The position numbers were made by a program, and so were the translations under genes. From positions 99,655,234 through 99,719,233 of the forward strand of contig CM057462.1 in the NCBI GenBank assembly GCA_030035585.1: a DNA stretch of 64,000 nt. The letters are read 5' to 3'. Origin of the DNA: Dugong dugon. Lineage: Eukaryota > Chordata > Mammalia > Sirenia > Dugongidae. Within the stretch, counting starts at the first letter, position 1. Each line of letters opens with the position of its first letter. This document shows, piece by piece, positions 1 through 52,844 of the stretch. The notes under the pieces are model-generated. The model saw only the letters and a list, made by a program, of their open reading frames with translations, had not been told where the DNA came from and did no database searches.

Positions 1-489
1 CCAGATTGTATAGAATGAAGAGCTTATTGGAAAGTGCAGACATGGTAACAATGAGTGTAAAGAACTAATTAAAGTTCTTTATGAAGATAAGCTGAAAAAT
101 ATACATGAAAGAGGATGCGGTGTTGACCCCCTACAATGGAATCTTATGGCATGTTTGAAGGTTAAGATGAATCTAATAGAGGCGATGTCTCATACGAGAG
201 ATGATAAGAAGATAGGAAAAAATGACAAGAAGGGTTAGGAGAGAGAAAACAACTGGAGGGACTAGCTTTTTAAAATGAGCAGGAACTTGTTTCTACAATG
301 ATAGAAAGAAAGGTAGAAAAGATGGCTATAGCCATAATACATATTTAGATTTGGTAGTGGGAATAAAAAGAAGTTCTACTTTGAAGATTTCTATTTTTTT
401 CATGAAATAGAAAGCAAGATAATCAGCTGAAGGGACAGGGGAAGATGGTATGGAAAATTTGACAATGCAGCAGAGAAGGTATCAAAGAG
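1..489. other. LRRC40 intron 13, unique sequence
   Basis: AT-rich sequence upstream of the RTE element. No exon or repeat family was recognised. Confidence 0.5.
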
Positions 490-3400
490 CTGTTGTTGTT
501 GTTAGATGCCATCAAGTCAGTTCTGACTCATAGCTACCCTATGTACAAAAAAAAGAAACATTGCCCAGTCCTGCACCATCCTCACAATCGTTGCTATGCT
601 TGAGCCCATAGTTGGAGCCACTGTGTCAATCTATCTTGTTGAGGGTCTTCCTCTTTTTCACTGCTCCTCTACTTTACCAAACATGATGTCCTTCTCCAGG
701 GACTAATCCCCCCTGATAACATGTCCAAAGTATGTGAGACATAGTCTCACCATCCTTGCTTCTAAGGAGTACTCTGGTTGTACTTCTTCTAAGGCAAATT
801 TGTTCGTTCTTTTGGCACTCCATGGTATATTCAATATTCTTCCCCAACACCACAATTCAAAGGTATCAATTCTTCTTCCTTCTTCCTTATTCATCGTCCA
901 GCATTCGCATGCGTACGAGGCAATTGAGAACACTATGGCTTGGGTCAGAAGAACCTTAGTCTTCAAGGTGACATCGTTGCTTTTCAACACTTTAAAGAGG
1001 TCTTTTGCAGCAGATTTGCGCGATGCAATGCATCTTTTCATTTCTTGACTGCTGCTTCCGTGGCTGTTGACTGTAGATCCAAGTAAAATGAAATCCTTGG
1101 CAACTTTAATCTTTTCTCTGTTTATCATGATATTACTTATTGGTCGAGTGGTGAGGATTTTTGTTTTTTTATGTTGAGGTGTAATTCATACTGAAGTCTG
1201 TGGTCTTTGATCTTCATCAGTAAGTGCTTCAAGTCCTCTTCACTTTCAGCAAGCAAGGTTGTGTCATCTGCATAACGCAGTTTGTTAATGTGTCTTCCTC
1301 CAATCTTGATGCCCGTTCTTCATAGAGTTGAGTTTCTCAGATTATTTGCTCAATATACAGGTTGAATAGGTATGCTGAAAGGATACAACCCTGACACATA
1401 CCTTTCCTGACTTTAAACTATGCGGTATCACCTTGCTGTGTTCAAAAGACTGCCTCTTGATCTATGTACAGGTTCCTCATGAGCACAATTAAGTGTTCTG
1501 GAATTCCCATTCTTCACAGTGTTATCTATAATTTGTTATGATCCACACAGTCGAATGCCTTTGCATAGTCAATAAAGCACAGGTAAACATCTTTCTGGTA
1601 TTCTCTGCTTTCAGCCAGGATCCATCTAACACCAGCAATGATATCCCTGGTTCCGCATCCTCTTCTGAATCCAGCTTGAATTTGTGGCAGTTCCCTATTG
1701 ATACATTGCTGCAGCCACTTCTGAATGATCTTCAGCAAAATTTTATTTGTGTAGGATATTAATGATACTGTTTGATAATTTCTGCATTCAGTTGGATCAC
1801 CTTTCTTTGGAAGAGGCATAAATATGGATCTCTTCCAGTCAGTTGGCCAGGTAGCTGTCTTCCAAATTTCTTGGCATAGATGAGTGAGAGCTTTTAGTGC
1901 TGCATCTGTTTGTTGAAACATCTTAATTGATATTCCGTCAATCCCTAGAGACTTGTTTTTCACCAATGCCTTCAGTGCAGCTTGGACTTCTTCCTTCAGT
2001 ACCATCAGTTCCTGATCATATGTTACACCTCCCGAATGGTTGAATGTTGACCAATTCTTTTCCGTATAATGACTCTGTGTATTCCTTCCATCTTCTTGTG
2101 ATGCTTCCTGCATCGTTTAATATTTTCCTGTGCAATCCTTCATTATTGCAACTCATGGCTTGAGTTTTTTCTTCAGTTCTTTCAGCTTGAGAAATGCCAA
2201 GCGTGTTCTTCCCTTTTGGTTTACTATCTCCAGCTCTTTGCACATGTCATTACAATACTTTACTTTGTCTTCTTGAGCCGTCCTTTGAAATCTTCTGTTC
2301 AGTTCTTTCACTTTATCTTCTTATTTTTGCTTTAGCTACCTAACATTCAAGAGCAAGTTTCAGTCTCTTCCGACATCCATTTTGGCCTTTTCTTTCCTGT
2401 CTTTTCAATGACCTCTTGCTTTCTTCATGTATGATGTCCCTGATGTCATTCTACAATTCATCTGGTCTTCAGTCATTAGTGTTTAGTGTGTCAAACCTAT
2501 TCTTGAGATGGTCTCTAAATTCAGGTGGGATATACTCAAGGTCATACTTTGGCTCTCGTGGAGTTCTTCTAATTTTCTTCAGTTTTAACTTGAACTTGCA
2601 TATGAGCAATTGATGGTCTGTTCTGCAGATGGCCCCTGGCCTTGTTCTGACTGATGAGATCGAGCTTTTCCATTGTCTCTTTCCACAGATGTAATCAATT
2701 TGATTCCTGTGTATTCCATTAGGCAAGGTCCACGTGTATAGTAGCCATTTATGTTGTTGAAAAAAGGTATCTGCAATGAAGCCATTCATCTTGCAGAATT
2801 CTATCATGCGATCTCCTGCATCGTTTCTATCACCTAGGCCGTATTTTCCAACTACCGATCCTTCTTGTTTCCAACTCTCGCATTCTAATCACCAATAATT
2901 ATCAGTGCATCTTGATTGCATGTTCAATCAATTTCAGACTGCAGACGTTGGTAAAAATCTTCAATTTCTTCATCTTTGGCCTTAGTGGTTGGTGCGTAAG
3001 TTTAATTAACAGTCGTATTAACTGGTCTTCCTTGTAGGCATATGGATATCATGCTATCACTGACAGCGTTGTACTTTAGGATAGATCTTAAAATGTTCTT
3101 TTTGATGATGAATGCAACATTATTTTTCAAGCTGTCATTCCCGGCATAGTAGACCATATGAATGTCCGATTCAAAATGGCCAATACCAGTCATTTCAGCT
3201 CACTAATGCCTAGGATATCGATGTTTATGCATTCCATTTCATTTCTGAGGATTTCCAATCTTCCTAGATTCATACTTCATACATTCCATGTTCCAATTAT
3301 TAATGGATGTTTGCAGCTGTTTCTTCTCATTCTGAGTCATGCCACATCAGCAAATGAAAGTCCTGAAAGCTTGACTCCATTCACATCATTAACATAGACA

Positions 3401-3715
3401 CTACTTTGAGGAGGCAGCTCTTCCCCAGTTGTCTTTTGAGTGCTTCCAACCTCGGGGCTCATCTTCCGGCATTGTATCAGACAATGTTCCGCTGCTATTC
3501 ATAAAGTTTTCACTGGCTAATTCTTTTCAGAAGCAGACCTCCAGGTCCTTCTTCCTAGTCTATCTTAGTCTGGAAACTCAGCTGAAACTTGTCCACGATG
3601 GGTGACCCTGCTGGCATTTGAGTACTGGTGGCATAGCTTCCAGGATCAAAGCAACACACAAGCCCCCACAGTACGACAAACTGACAGACACATGGGGGAT
3701 CAAAGAGTAGTATTA
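490..3715 (-). mobile_element. BovB-like RTE LINE, near full length, decayed
   Basis: Minus-strand non-LTR retrotransposon of the RTE/BovB type. Order from its 5' end (high coordinates): leader-like region (3200-3715); C-terminal part of an APE-type endonuclease (about 2470-3200; motifs NQIDYICGKR and TDHQLLICKFKL); reverse transcriptase palm (1526-2113; SLGIDGISIKMF, PLPKKGDPTECRNY, CFIDYAKAFD); the YADD catalytic box (about 1250-1283); the RT thumb and C-terminal region (703-1128; KDFILLGSTVNSHGSSSQEM, ELWCWGRILNIPW, RLCLTYFGHVIRGD); and a 3' end with GTT/AAC repeats near 490. The frame is broken by several shifts and stops, so it is inactive. BovB is known to be abundant in ruminants and Afrotheria and to have a history of horizontal transfer. 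Confidence 0.9.
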
Positions 3716-4120
3716 GAAAACAGGAAAGCAAATTTACTAGGGAAAAGTAGAAGGCAATGATGAGTATACAGTTGAGGTTTGTGGTCATGATTCTGAAACA
3801 AAACCACTAACACTTGTGTGATTATCTTGAAAAATGTTGAGCAAGTCAGGTTCAAGTATGGAAACACTGATAGTTGGATTCAATCATGCCTGGAGTTTTT
3901 CTGGCAGAGTATGACAGATGGAGAGAGGGACAAGAGAGCTTAAGGTAAAGGAACAATTGGATGATAGACCATGAAATCTGAACTGGACAAGAAAAAAGCA
4001 GAGACGGTAAGGAAGTGATGGACAGGAAAAAGCAGTAGCATCAGTAAATTGTAGATCTGGATAAGACTGAAAAATTGTTGCAGAGGGGTAAGTGATCTAG
4101 AACAATAGACAGTTCTGGCC
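3716..4120. other. LRRC40 intron 13, unique sequence
   Basis: Nothing recognisable; lies between the RTE 5' end and an AfroSINE. Confidence 0.5.
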
Positions 4121-4278
4121 ATAAACCAAAAAAAAAAACAACACCAAATCTACTGTCATCAAGTCAATAGCAACCCTACAGGACAGCGAACTGCCTCATA
4201 GGGTTTCCAAGAAGCGGCTGGTGGATTCAAACTGCCAACCTTTTGGGCCATATATCCATCTTTTGGGCCATATAGCCA
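4121..4278 (-). mobile_element. AfroSINE fragment (minus) with small tandem duplication
   Basis: Contains the SINE core in reverse (ctactgtcatcaagtcaat, agcaaccctacaggacag, catagggtttccaagaagcg, ggtggattcaaactgcc). Near its end a 20-bp unit is duplicated (cttttgggccatatatccat, then cttttgggccatatagccat). A poly(A) run of the plus strand precedes it. Confidence 0.8.
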
Positions 4279-4827
4279 TATAAATGAAAAGCACTGCCAT
4301 CTATCTATTCAAGCCTAAAACCTAGAAATTGTTCTTAATTCCCTCTTCTCCCTTACCTTCCTCATTCAATTAACCAGTAATACCTATGGATTTTCCAATA
4401 AGAAAGATCTGTTTTCAAATCAAATCAAATTATGTTAGACTATGAATCTACCCCTTCTGCTCAAACAAGATTAGATAAAATTCTGTTATCTATACTTATG
4501 AATGTCTAAACGACAACATTCTAATTCCTAATTCACTTGGCACATTACATGCCTTATTTTCCCAGGCGTCCCTGATGCATTTGACACACCTAGTACCTAT
4601 CTTCTTGTAACTTTCTCTTCATTAAATTCCATGGAAAAACGCTCTTATAGATCTACTCATGCCTCTCTGCTGTTGCCACTCAGCATCACTCATGGGTTTT
4701 TCCTATTACACTCATTTTTCGTATGTGAGTGTTCTCTAAATGTCTATCTTTTATCCACTATTTCCGCTCTTGTGTATACTCTTCCTTAAGGATCTCACCC
4801 ACTTTCATGGATCTTCTTATTGAAGCT
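4279..4827. other. intron 13, pyrimidine-rich unclassified sequence
   Basis: No exon was identified. The CT-rich text may be an old repeat, but no family was recognised. Confidence 0.4.
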
Positions 4828-6585
4828 GGCAAAAGAATTGGGAAATAACAGGAAGAGCAAGGAAAAAATATCAAATACATGGAAACTGACTAACACTTTG
4901 GTTAAGAACCACTGAGTGACTGAAGAAATCAAAGATGATATTAAAAAAAAAAATTCCTAGAATCAAACGAGAATGAAAACACAATATACCCAAACCTCTG
5001 GGACACAGCAAAAGGAGTTCTCAGACGGTAATTTATAGCTATAAACGCACACACATCAAAAAAAAGGGGCAATAATCAAAGCATTAACCCTATAACTTGA
5101 ACAAATAGAAAGAGAGAAGCAACAGAAGCCCACAGTCACCAGAAGAAAGGAAATAATAAATACTAGAGCAGAAATAAATGAAACAGAGAACAGAAAAACA
5201 ATAGAATCGACAAGACTAGAAACTGGTTCTTTGAAAGGATCAATAAAATTGACAAACCATTGGCCAAACTGACAAAAGAAAAACGGAGAAAATGCAAATA
5301 ATCTAAATAAAAAATGAGACGGGTGACATTAGAATGGAACCAACTGAACTAAAAATGATCATAACAGAATACAACGAAAAACTGTACTCCAATAAATTTG
5401 AAAGCAGAGAGGAAATGGACAAATTTCTAGAAATACACTACCTACCTAAACTAACACAGGCTGAAGTAGAAAGTCTGAAAAGACCCATAACAGAAGAAGA
5501 AATTGATAAGGTAATAAAACAACTCCCAGCTAAAAAAAGCCCTGGCCCAGACAGATTCACTGGAGAATTCTACCAAACATTCAGAGAAGAGCTCACACCA
5601 ATACTACTGAAACTACTTCAGCACACAGAAAAGGAAAGAATTCTCCCAAACTCATTCTATGAAGCCAGTATAACACTGATACCAAAGCCAGGCAAAGATA
5701 TCACCAAAAAAGAAAACTATAAACCAATATCCCTCATGCATATAGATGCAAAAATTCTCAACAAAATTCTAGTCAATAGAATTCAACAACATATCAAAAA
5801 ATAATACATCATGACCAAGTGGGATTCATACCAAGTATGCAAGGATGTTCAACATTAGAAAATCAATCAATGTAATCCACCACATAAATAAAAGAACCAC
5901 ATGGTCATCTCAATCAATGCAGAAAAAGCATTTGATAAAGTCCAACACTGATTCCTGATAAAAACTCTCAGCAAAATAGGAATAGAAGGGAAATTCCTCA
6001 AAATAATAGAGGGCATTTACATAAAATCAACAGCCAACATTAGCCTCAATGGGGGGAGACTGAAAACATTCCCCTTGAAAATGGGAACTAGACAAGGATG
6101 CCCTTTATAACCATTCTTATTTAACATTGTATTGGAAATTCTAGCTAGAGCAATTGGGCAAGAAAAGGAAATAAAGGGCATAGAAATTGGCAAGAAAGAA
6201 GTAAAGCTATCCCTATTCACAGATAATATGATCCTATACACAGAAATCCCAAAGACTCCACAAGAAAGCTACTGAAATTAACAGAAGGATTCAGCAAAGT
6301 AGCAGGATATAAGATCAAGACACACATATCAGTCTGATTCCTCTACACCAAAAAAGAGAACCTTGAAAAGGAAATCAGGAAAACGATACCATTTACAGTG
6401 GCAGTCCCTACTCCCTGCCCCCAAAATAGAATAAATCTACCAGGGATGTAAAATACTTATATGAAGATAATTACAAACACTACTGCAAGAAGCAAAAAAA
6501 AAAAAAAAAAGACCTTCATAAATGGAAAAACATACCATGCTCATGGATAGTTAAGACTTAACATTGTGAAAATATCAATACTACT

Positions 6586-7226
6586 TGTCACAGGCTGGGT
6601 TCTCTAGAGAAGCAAAGCCAGTGAAGCGTGTGTATATGTATGTATATATATATATACACACACACACACACATACACATATATGTATATGTTATACATAC
6701 AGAGAGAGAGGTTTATCTGAAGGAAATGGCTCAGAAGGTTGTATAAGCTGGCAAGTCCCAAGTCCATAGGTCAGGAGGCAGGTGTCATGCTGGAGGGTTC
6801 TCCTGACTCACATAGTTGCAGGGGCTGACAAACCCAAGATCCACAGGTCTGATGGCAGGCAGCTGGCTCACGGCTGTGAAGGCTGATAAATTCAAGATCA
6901 GCAGGTAATACGGCAGGCTGCTGCACCAGGTCCCAAGAACTGGAGGTCGAATGCTGACAAGCTGAATGCAGGATCCAGAGCAAAGCAAAAGCTACCTAGC
7001 TTTGTCAGAAACTCCATATATACTGGATATAGGCCACACTTCCAAGAAACTCTCTTTCAACTAACTGGTTATTCACAGCAGATCCCATCATGAAGGTGAT
7101 TATATTAAATCAAATCTCATCATGGAAGTAACTACATCATTATACAACTGCAAAACTACATCATAACTGCCAAAACCACTGACAATCATGGCCCAGCCAA
7201 GCTGACACACAACCTTAACAATCACG
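6586..7226 (-). mobile_element. solo LTR-like element inserted in the L1 (family A)
   Basis: The insert interrupts the L1 sequence aatactac|ccaaagtgat. It is flanked by near-identical 5-bp duplications (ctact 6581-6585, ctacc 7227-7231). It begins tgtcacaggctgggttctc and is the reverse of the element at 14224-14771, whose ends are TG...CA. A 5-bp target duplication and TG/CA ends fit a solo LTR, probably of ERVL/MaLR type; the family name is uncertain. It contains a (TA)n/(CA)n tract at about 6630-6680. No coding capacity. Confidence 0.75.
6630..6712. repeat. (TA)n-(CA)n-(GA)n simple repeat
   Basis: Run of tgtatatg, tatatata, cacacaca, tatatgta and gagagag inside the LTR; likely polymorphic. 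Confidence 0.9.
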
Positions 7227-9784
7227 CTACCCAAAGTGATTTACAGATATAATGCAATCCCAATCCAAATTCCAACAGCAAAACTAATCACAGTCTTTAT
7301 ATGGAAAGAGGCCACGGATAAGTAAAGCATTATTAAAGAAGAACAAAGGAGGAGGCTTCACACTACCTGATCTTAGAATCTACTACACAGTCATGATAGT
7401 CAAAACAGCCTGGTAGTGATACACTGACAGACACATAGACCAATGGAACAGAACTGAGAACCCAGAAATAAATCCATCCACCTATGAACAGCTTATCTTC
7501 AACAAAGGGACAAAGTCCATTAAATGTGGGAAGAGACAATCTCTAACAAATGGTGCTGGCAAAACTATATGTCTATCTGTAGAAAAATGAAAGAGGACCC
7601 ACACTCTATACCATACACAAAAACTAACTCAAAATGGATCAAAGACCTAAATATAAAACTTACAACTATAAACATCATGGAAGAAAACATAGGGACAACC
7701 CTAGAAGCCCTAATATATGGCATAAGTAGTATACCAACCATAAGTAAAAATGCACAAACAGCAGAATATAAACTAGATGCATGTGATCGCTGAAAAATTA
7801 AAACACTTATGCTCATCAAAAGACTTCTCCGAAGAGTAAAAAGAGAACCTACAGACTGGGAAAAAAATTTTCGGCTACAATATATCTACCAAGGGGTTAA
7901 TCTCTAAAATTTATAAAAAAACTTCAACACCTTAAGCCAAAAAGACAAACTATGCAGTTGAAAAATGGGCAAAGGATATGAAGAGACATTTCATCAAAGA
8001 AGACATTCAGGAGGCTAACAAACCCATGAAGAAATGCTTGCGATTATTAGCTATTAAAGAGATGCAAATTAAAACTACAATGAGATACCGTCTCACCAGC
8101 CATCAATGGCACTATTTAAAAAAACAGAAAACAAATGCTGGTATGGCTGTGGGGAGATTGGAACTCTTATACACTGCTGGTGGGAATGTAAAATGTATAA
8201 CCACTATGGAAATGATATGGCGCTTCCTTACAAAGCTATAAATACCATACAATCCAGCAAACCCACTCCTAGGTATATATCCTACAGAAATAAGAGCTAT
8301 GACATGAATAGACATATGCACACTCATGTTCATTGCAGCATTATTCACAAGAGCAAAAAGATGGAAATAACCTAAGTGCCCATCACTGGATGAATGGATA
8401 AACTGTGGTACATACACACAAGGGAATATTACACGACGACAAAGAATAACGACGAATCTGTGAAACATCTCTCAACACGGATGAATTTGGAGGACATTAT
8501 GCAGAGTAAATAAGCCAATCACAAAAGGACAAATAATTGTATGAGACCACTATTAAAAAAAAAAAGAAAACGTTTACACACAGGAATAGAGTAAGAGAGG
8601 GTAAATTACTAAATAGATAGAAGACACATGGTAACACTGGTGAAGGGAAAAGCAGTACACTATTTGGGAGAAGTCAGCAAAACATGACCAAGGCAAAGGA
8701 AGACACTGAGAGGAACACAAAAACAAAGGGCAACTATGGCAATTACTATAATATAGACAACTCTGCAACAACAGTATCAACAAACAATAATTTACAAAGG
8801 AATACACAGGTAGATAGGTATGCTAAAGAGGCATGGGAGGATGTAAGTGACTGCACCCACCTGAAGATATACGTTAGGTTGTAGCTATCTCCACATACAT
8901 ATTTGTAGATGTTGCATGTATACTAATACAGACAACAGAACACACAAGTGGCACAATCATGGAAACGTCTTATGTACAACTAAACTCCTCCTGGGACAAA
9001 GATACTAGGCTTGAAGTCTAAGGACCATAGACTCGGGGCACATCTATGTCAACTGGCATAACATGGTGCATAAAAACAATGTTCTACATCTTACTTTGGT
9101 GAGTAGCATCTGAGGTCTTAAAAGCTTGTGAGTAGCCATCTAAGACATAACTAGTGGTCTCTTCCCATCTGGAGTAAAAGAAAGTGAAAAAAACCAAAGA
9201 CTTAAGGGAGCAATTAGTCCAAATGACTAACGGACTATATGCACCATAGCTTCCATGAACCCAAGACCAGAAGAACTAGATGGTGCTCGACTACCACTAC
9301 CAATCATAACAGAGGGTACCGGACAGAGCGGGAGAAAAATGTAGAACAAAAAAATCAAGTTCATAAAAAAAGACCAGACTTACTGACCTGATAGAGACTG
9401 AAGGAACCCCCAAAACTGTGGCCCTAAAACACATCCCTCTGACTTGGAACTGCAGTCATTCCTGGAAACCACCTTCCAGCCAAGCAAAAGGCAGGTCTAT
9501 AAAATAAACAATAACACCCAAAAAGAACGTGCTCCATAGAACAATTATATGAGACCAAAGGGAAACAACTGCCTCAAAGCAAAAATGAGAAGGCAGGAAG
9601 GGGTAGGAAAACCAGATGAAATAAAACAGGGAGCCTGGGCAGAAATGGGGAGAATGCTGACACCATGTGGGGATTGCAACCAATGTCACAGAACACGTTG
9701 TACACAATTTGTTGAATGGGGAACTAATCTGCTCTGTAAACTTTCACCTAAAGCACAATAAACTATTAAAAAAAAAAAAAAAAG

Positions 9785-10322
9785 GGGGAAAATACTCCAA
9801 AAGATATCTACGTATTACTTTAGAAAGCATTTAACTGAAGAGTTAAAGGTGGGAAGCAGATAATTATAGGTCTAGAAGTAGATGAGTGATAAAGATGTAG
9901 AATCAGGAAGATCCTTAGTCTTTTCAGCAGACTGGATGACAAGAGAAGGAACAGACAGCTACAGTAAGGTCAAGATAAGGCTGGCACTAGAGAGTTAACT
10001 GAGGTTGGGTGTCATGAATTTATACTGACACCGATATGCAAGATTAATGCTCATTTTCCCTGGTGTAGAAGTACAGAAAGTACATTGTAGCACTGATACA
10101 AGAAGTTGTCTCCTAGGCAAGGAGGACTCTAGAGAGCTTAGAAAAAAGGAATGAAGGATGGGAAGGTTAATACTTGTAGGAGTTAAAACTGAAGAAGCGA
10201 GAGAATAAAATTTAATGGGGCTTAAACTGTGATCACTGTCTAGAGTTTATAGCAATGGACAGCACAAAGTGTTTAATAGCTCAAATACTTGGCTATAAAC
10301 TGTGTAGCTAAGGGCCCCAGCT
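9785..10322. other. intron 13, unique sequence
   Basis: Follows the L1 poly(A). No exon or repeat family recognised. Confidence 0.45.
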
Positions 10323-10334
10323 CTATTTGGTCTG

Positions 10335-10564
10335 TTGTTGTTGTTGTTGTTAGGTGCCGTCAAGTTGGTTCCGACTCATAGCGACTCTATGCACCACAGA
10401 ACGAAACACTGCCCGGTCCTGCGCCATGCTCACAATTGCTGTTATGCTTGAGGCCATTGTTGCAGCCACTGTGTCAATCCATCTCGTTAAGGGTCTTCCT
10501 CGTTTTCGCTGACCCTCTACTTTACCAAGCATGATGTCCTTCTCCAGGGACCGATCCTGATAAC
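10335..10564 (-). mobile_element. 5'-truncated RTE (BovB-like) copy with 12-bp target duplication
   Basis: Carries only the RTE 3' end (text gttgttgttaggtgccgt through gaccgatcctgataac). It is flanked by identical copies of ctatttggtctg at 10323-10334 and 10565-10576, which mark the exact insertion. The good preservation suggests a comparatively young insertion. Confidence 0.9.
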
Positions 10565-10689
10565 CTATTTGGTCTGGTTTCAGTAAATGCTGTCTTATAG
10601 GAAGAGAGAATTGGCACGATGTTGCTAGAATCTCTTCAATGGCCGTCCTACCTAGTCATAAAACCTTCTAATCGCCTTCATCTTTGAGA

Positions 10690-10905
10690 AGCAAGATAGC
10701 ACACTGGTTAAAGACACAGACTGTAGAACCAAACTGAATGGGTTTGAACCATATGTAAGTTACTTAACTTCTAATCCTCGATTTTTAAATGGACATAGTA
10801 ACAGAACCTACCATGTAGGATTTTTGTGAGGATTAAACAAGATAATACGTGTAAAGTACTTACCATAGTGTCAGTACATAACTGCCCGATAAACATTAGA
10901 TAGTT
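10690..10905 (+). repeat. MIR SINE
   Basis: MIR-like text: agcacactggttaaagac, cacagactgtagaacc, taagttacttaacttc, tgtgaggattaaacaagata, gtaaagtactta. Confidence 0.8.
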
Positions 10906-10957
10906 TTGATTTTCTGCAGTATCTATATAGTGTTTGCAGAATAAAATCTAGTTTTCA

Positions 10958-11020
10958 TATAGGGTTGCTATGAGTCGGAATCGACTTGACAGCAACGGGT
11001 TTGCTTTCTTTTGGTGTTTC
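10958..11020 (+). repeat. AfroSINE 3'-end fragment
   Basis: The segment tagggttgctatgagtcgg and aatcgacttgacagcaacgg equals the AfroSINE 3' tail. It lies 200 nt beyond exon 13, in intron 13. Confidence 0.8.
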
Positions 11021-11226
11021 ATTTGGCATAGAAAGTTCATAAATGGCCAACTACTGCATACTTGACTAACCTCATCTGTTACTTCTACTTCTGTACCTTG
11101 CATACTTTATGGTCCAAGCAACGAGTTTTTTGGTTTATTATTTACCTGACTCTTTTCATTGTTTTTCTCTAGTTAGAAAGATTTATAGATTTTCCACAAA
11201 ATAATAGAGAATTGTCTCTTCTCTTA

Positions 11227-52629
<41,403 letters not shown>

Positions 52630-52734
52630 TCAGGTCACAGAAGCGGCAACCCAACCCATGACGCTTAAAGGAAGCGCCGCTTCTGGGCCCCTCCCCTCCC
52701 GCATGCACTGAGCTAGTGGCCTAGCGCTGGTCCT

Positions 52735-52844
52735 TCGCTATTTGCGTCGCTGTCCAGATGTCGTCACCGTTAGCGCCTGAAGCTGGAGGACAGAGGAGGC
52801 CTTCCGGTTGCCGGTGCCGGTCTTGTGTCTTGGAATTCGCTAAA
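52735..52844 (+). other. SRSF11: candidate SRSF11 first exon (5'UTR or leader exon)
   Basis: Inferred from synteny and from a strong donor GCTAAA|GTAAGT at 52844/52845 on the plus strand inside the CpG-rich region. SRSF11 encodes an SR-type splicing factor, but none of its RRM or RS coding sequence was found up to 64000, so the first coding exon must be further on. The exon contains an ATG at 52758 in a weak context (ccagATGt) that stays open for 29 codons to the donor; it could be an upstream reading frame or lie in the leader. The 5' border is a guess. Confidence 0.5.

Larger units (their letters stand above)
4828..9776 (+). mobile_element. 5'-truncated L1 LINE with long 3'UTR, split by an LTR
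   Basis: Plus-strand L1. ORF2 starts in the linker between endonuclease and reverse transcriptase, so ORF1 and the endonuclease are absent. The best open piece (5334-5804) reads [38 protein letters not shown] and [19 protein letters not shown], typical of the L1 RT. Downstream, in broken frames, are the DQVGFIPSMQG-like region (about 5815), an FTDNM remnant of the FADD catalytic box (about 6218), the NKWCWQNYMSICRKMKEDP segment (7540-7610) and a C-terminal cysteine-rich [15 protein letters not shown] segment (about 8147). The 3'UTR (about 8540-9765) is long, resembles 19505-20430, and ends in poly(A) at 9768. Several stops and frameshifts make it inactive. Confidence 0.9.

Noticed and set aside
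734-1048. Plus-strand 104-codon frame and similar frames at 1538 and 2416
   Set aside because: They are antisense to the RTE reverse transcriptase and endonuclease remnants.
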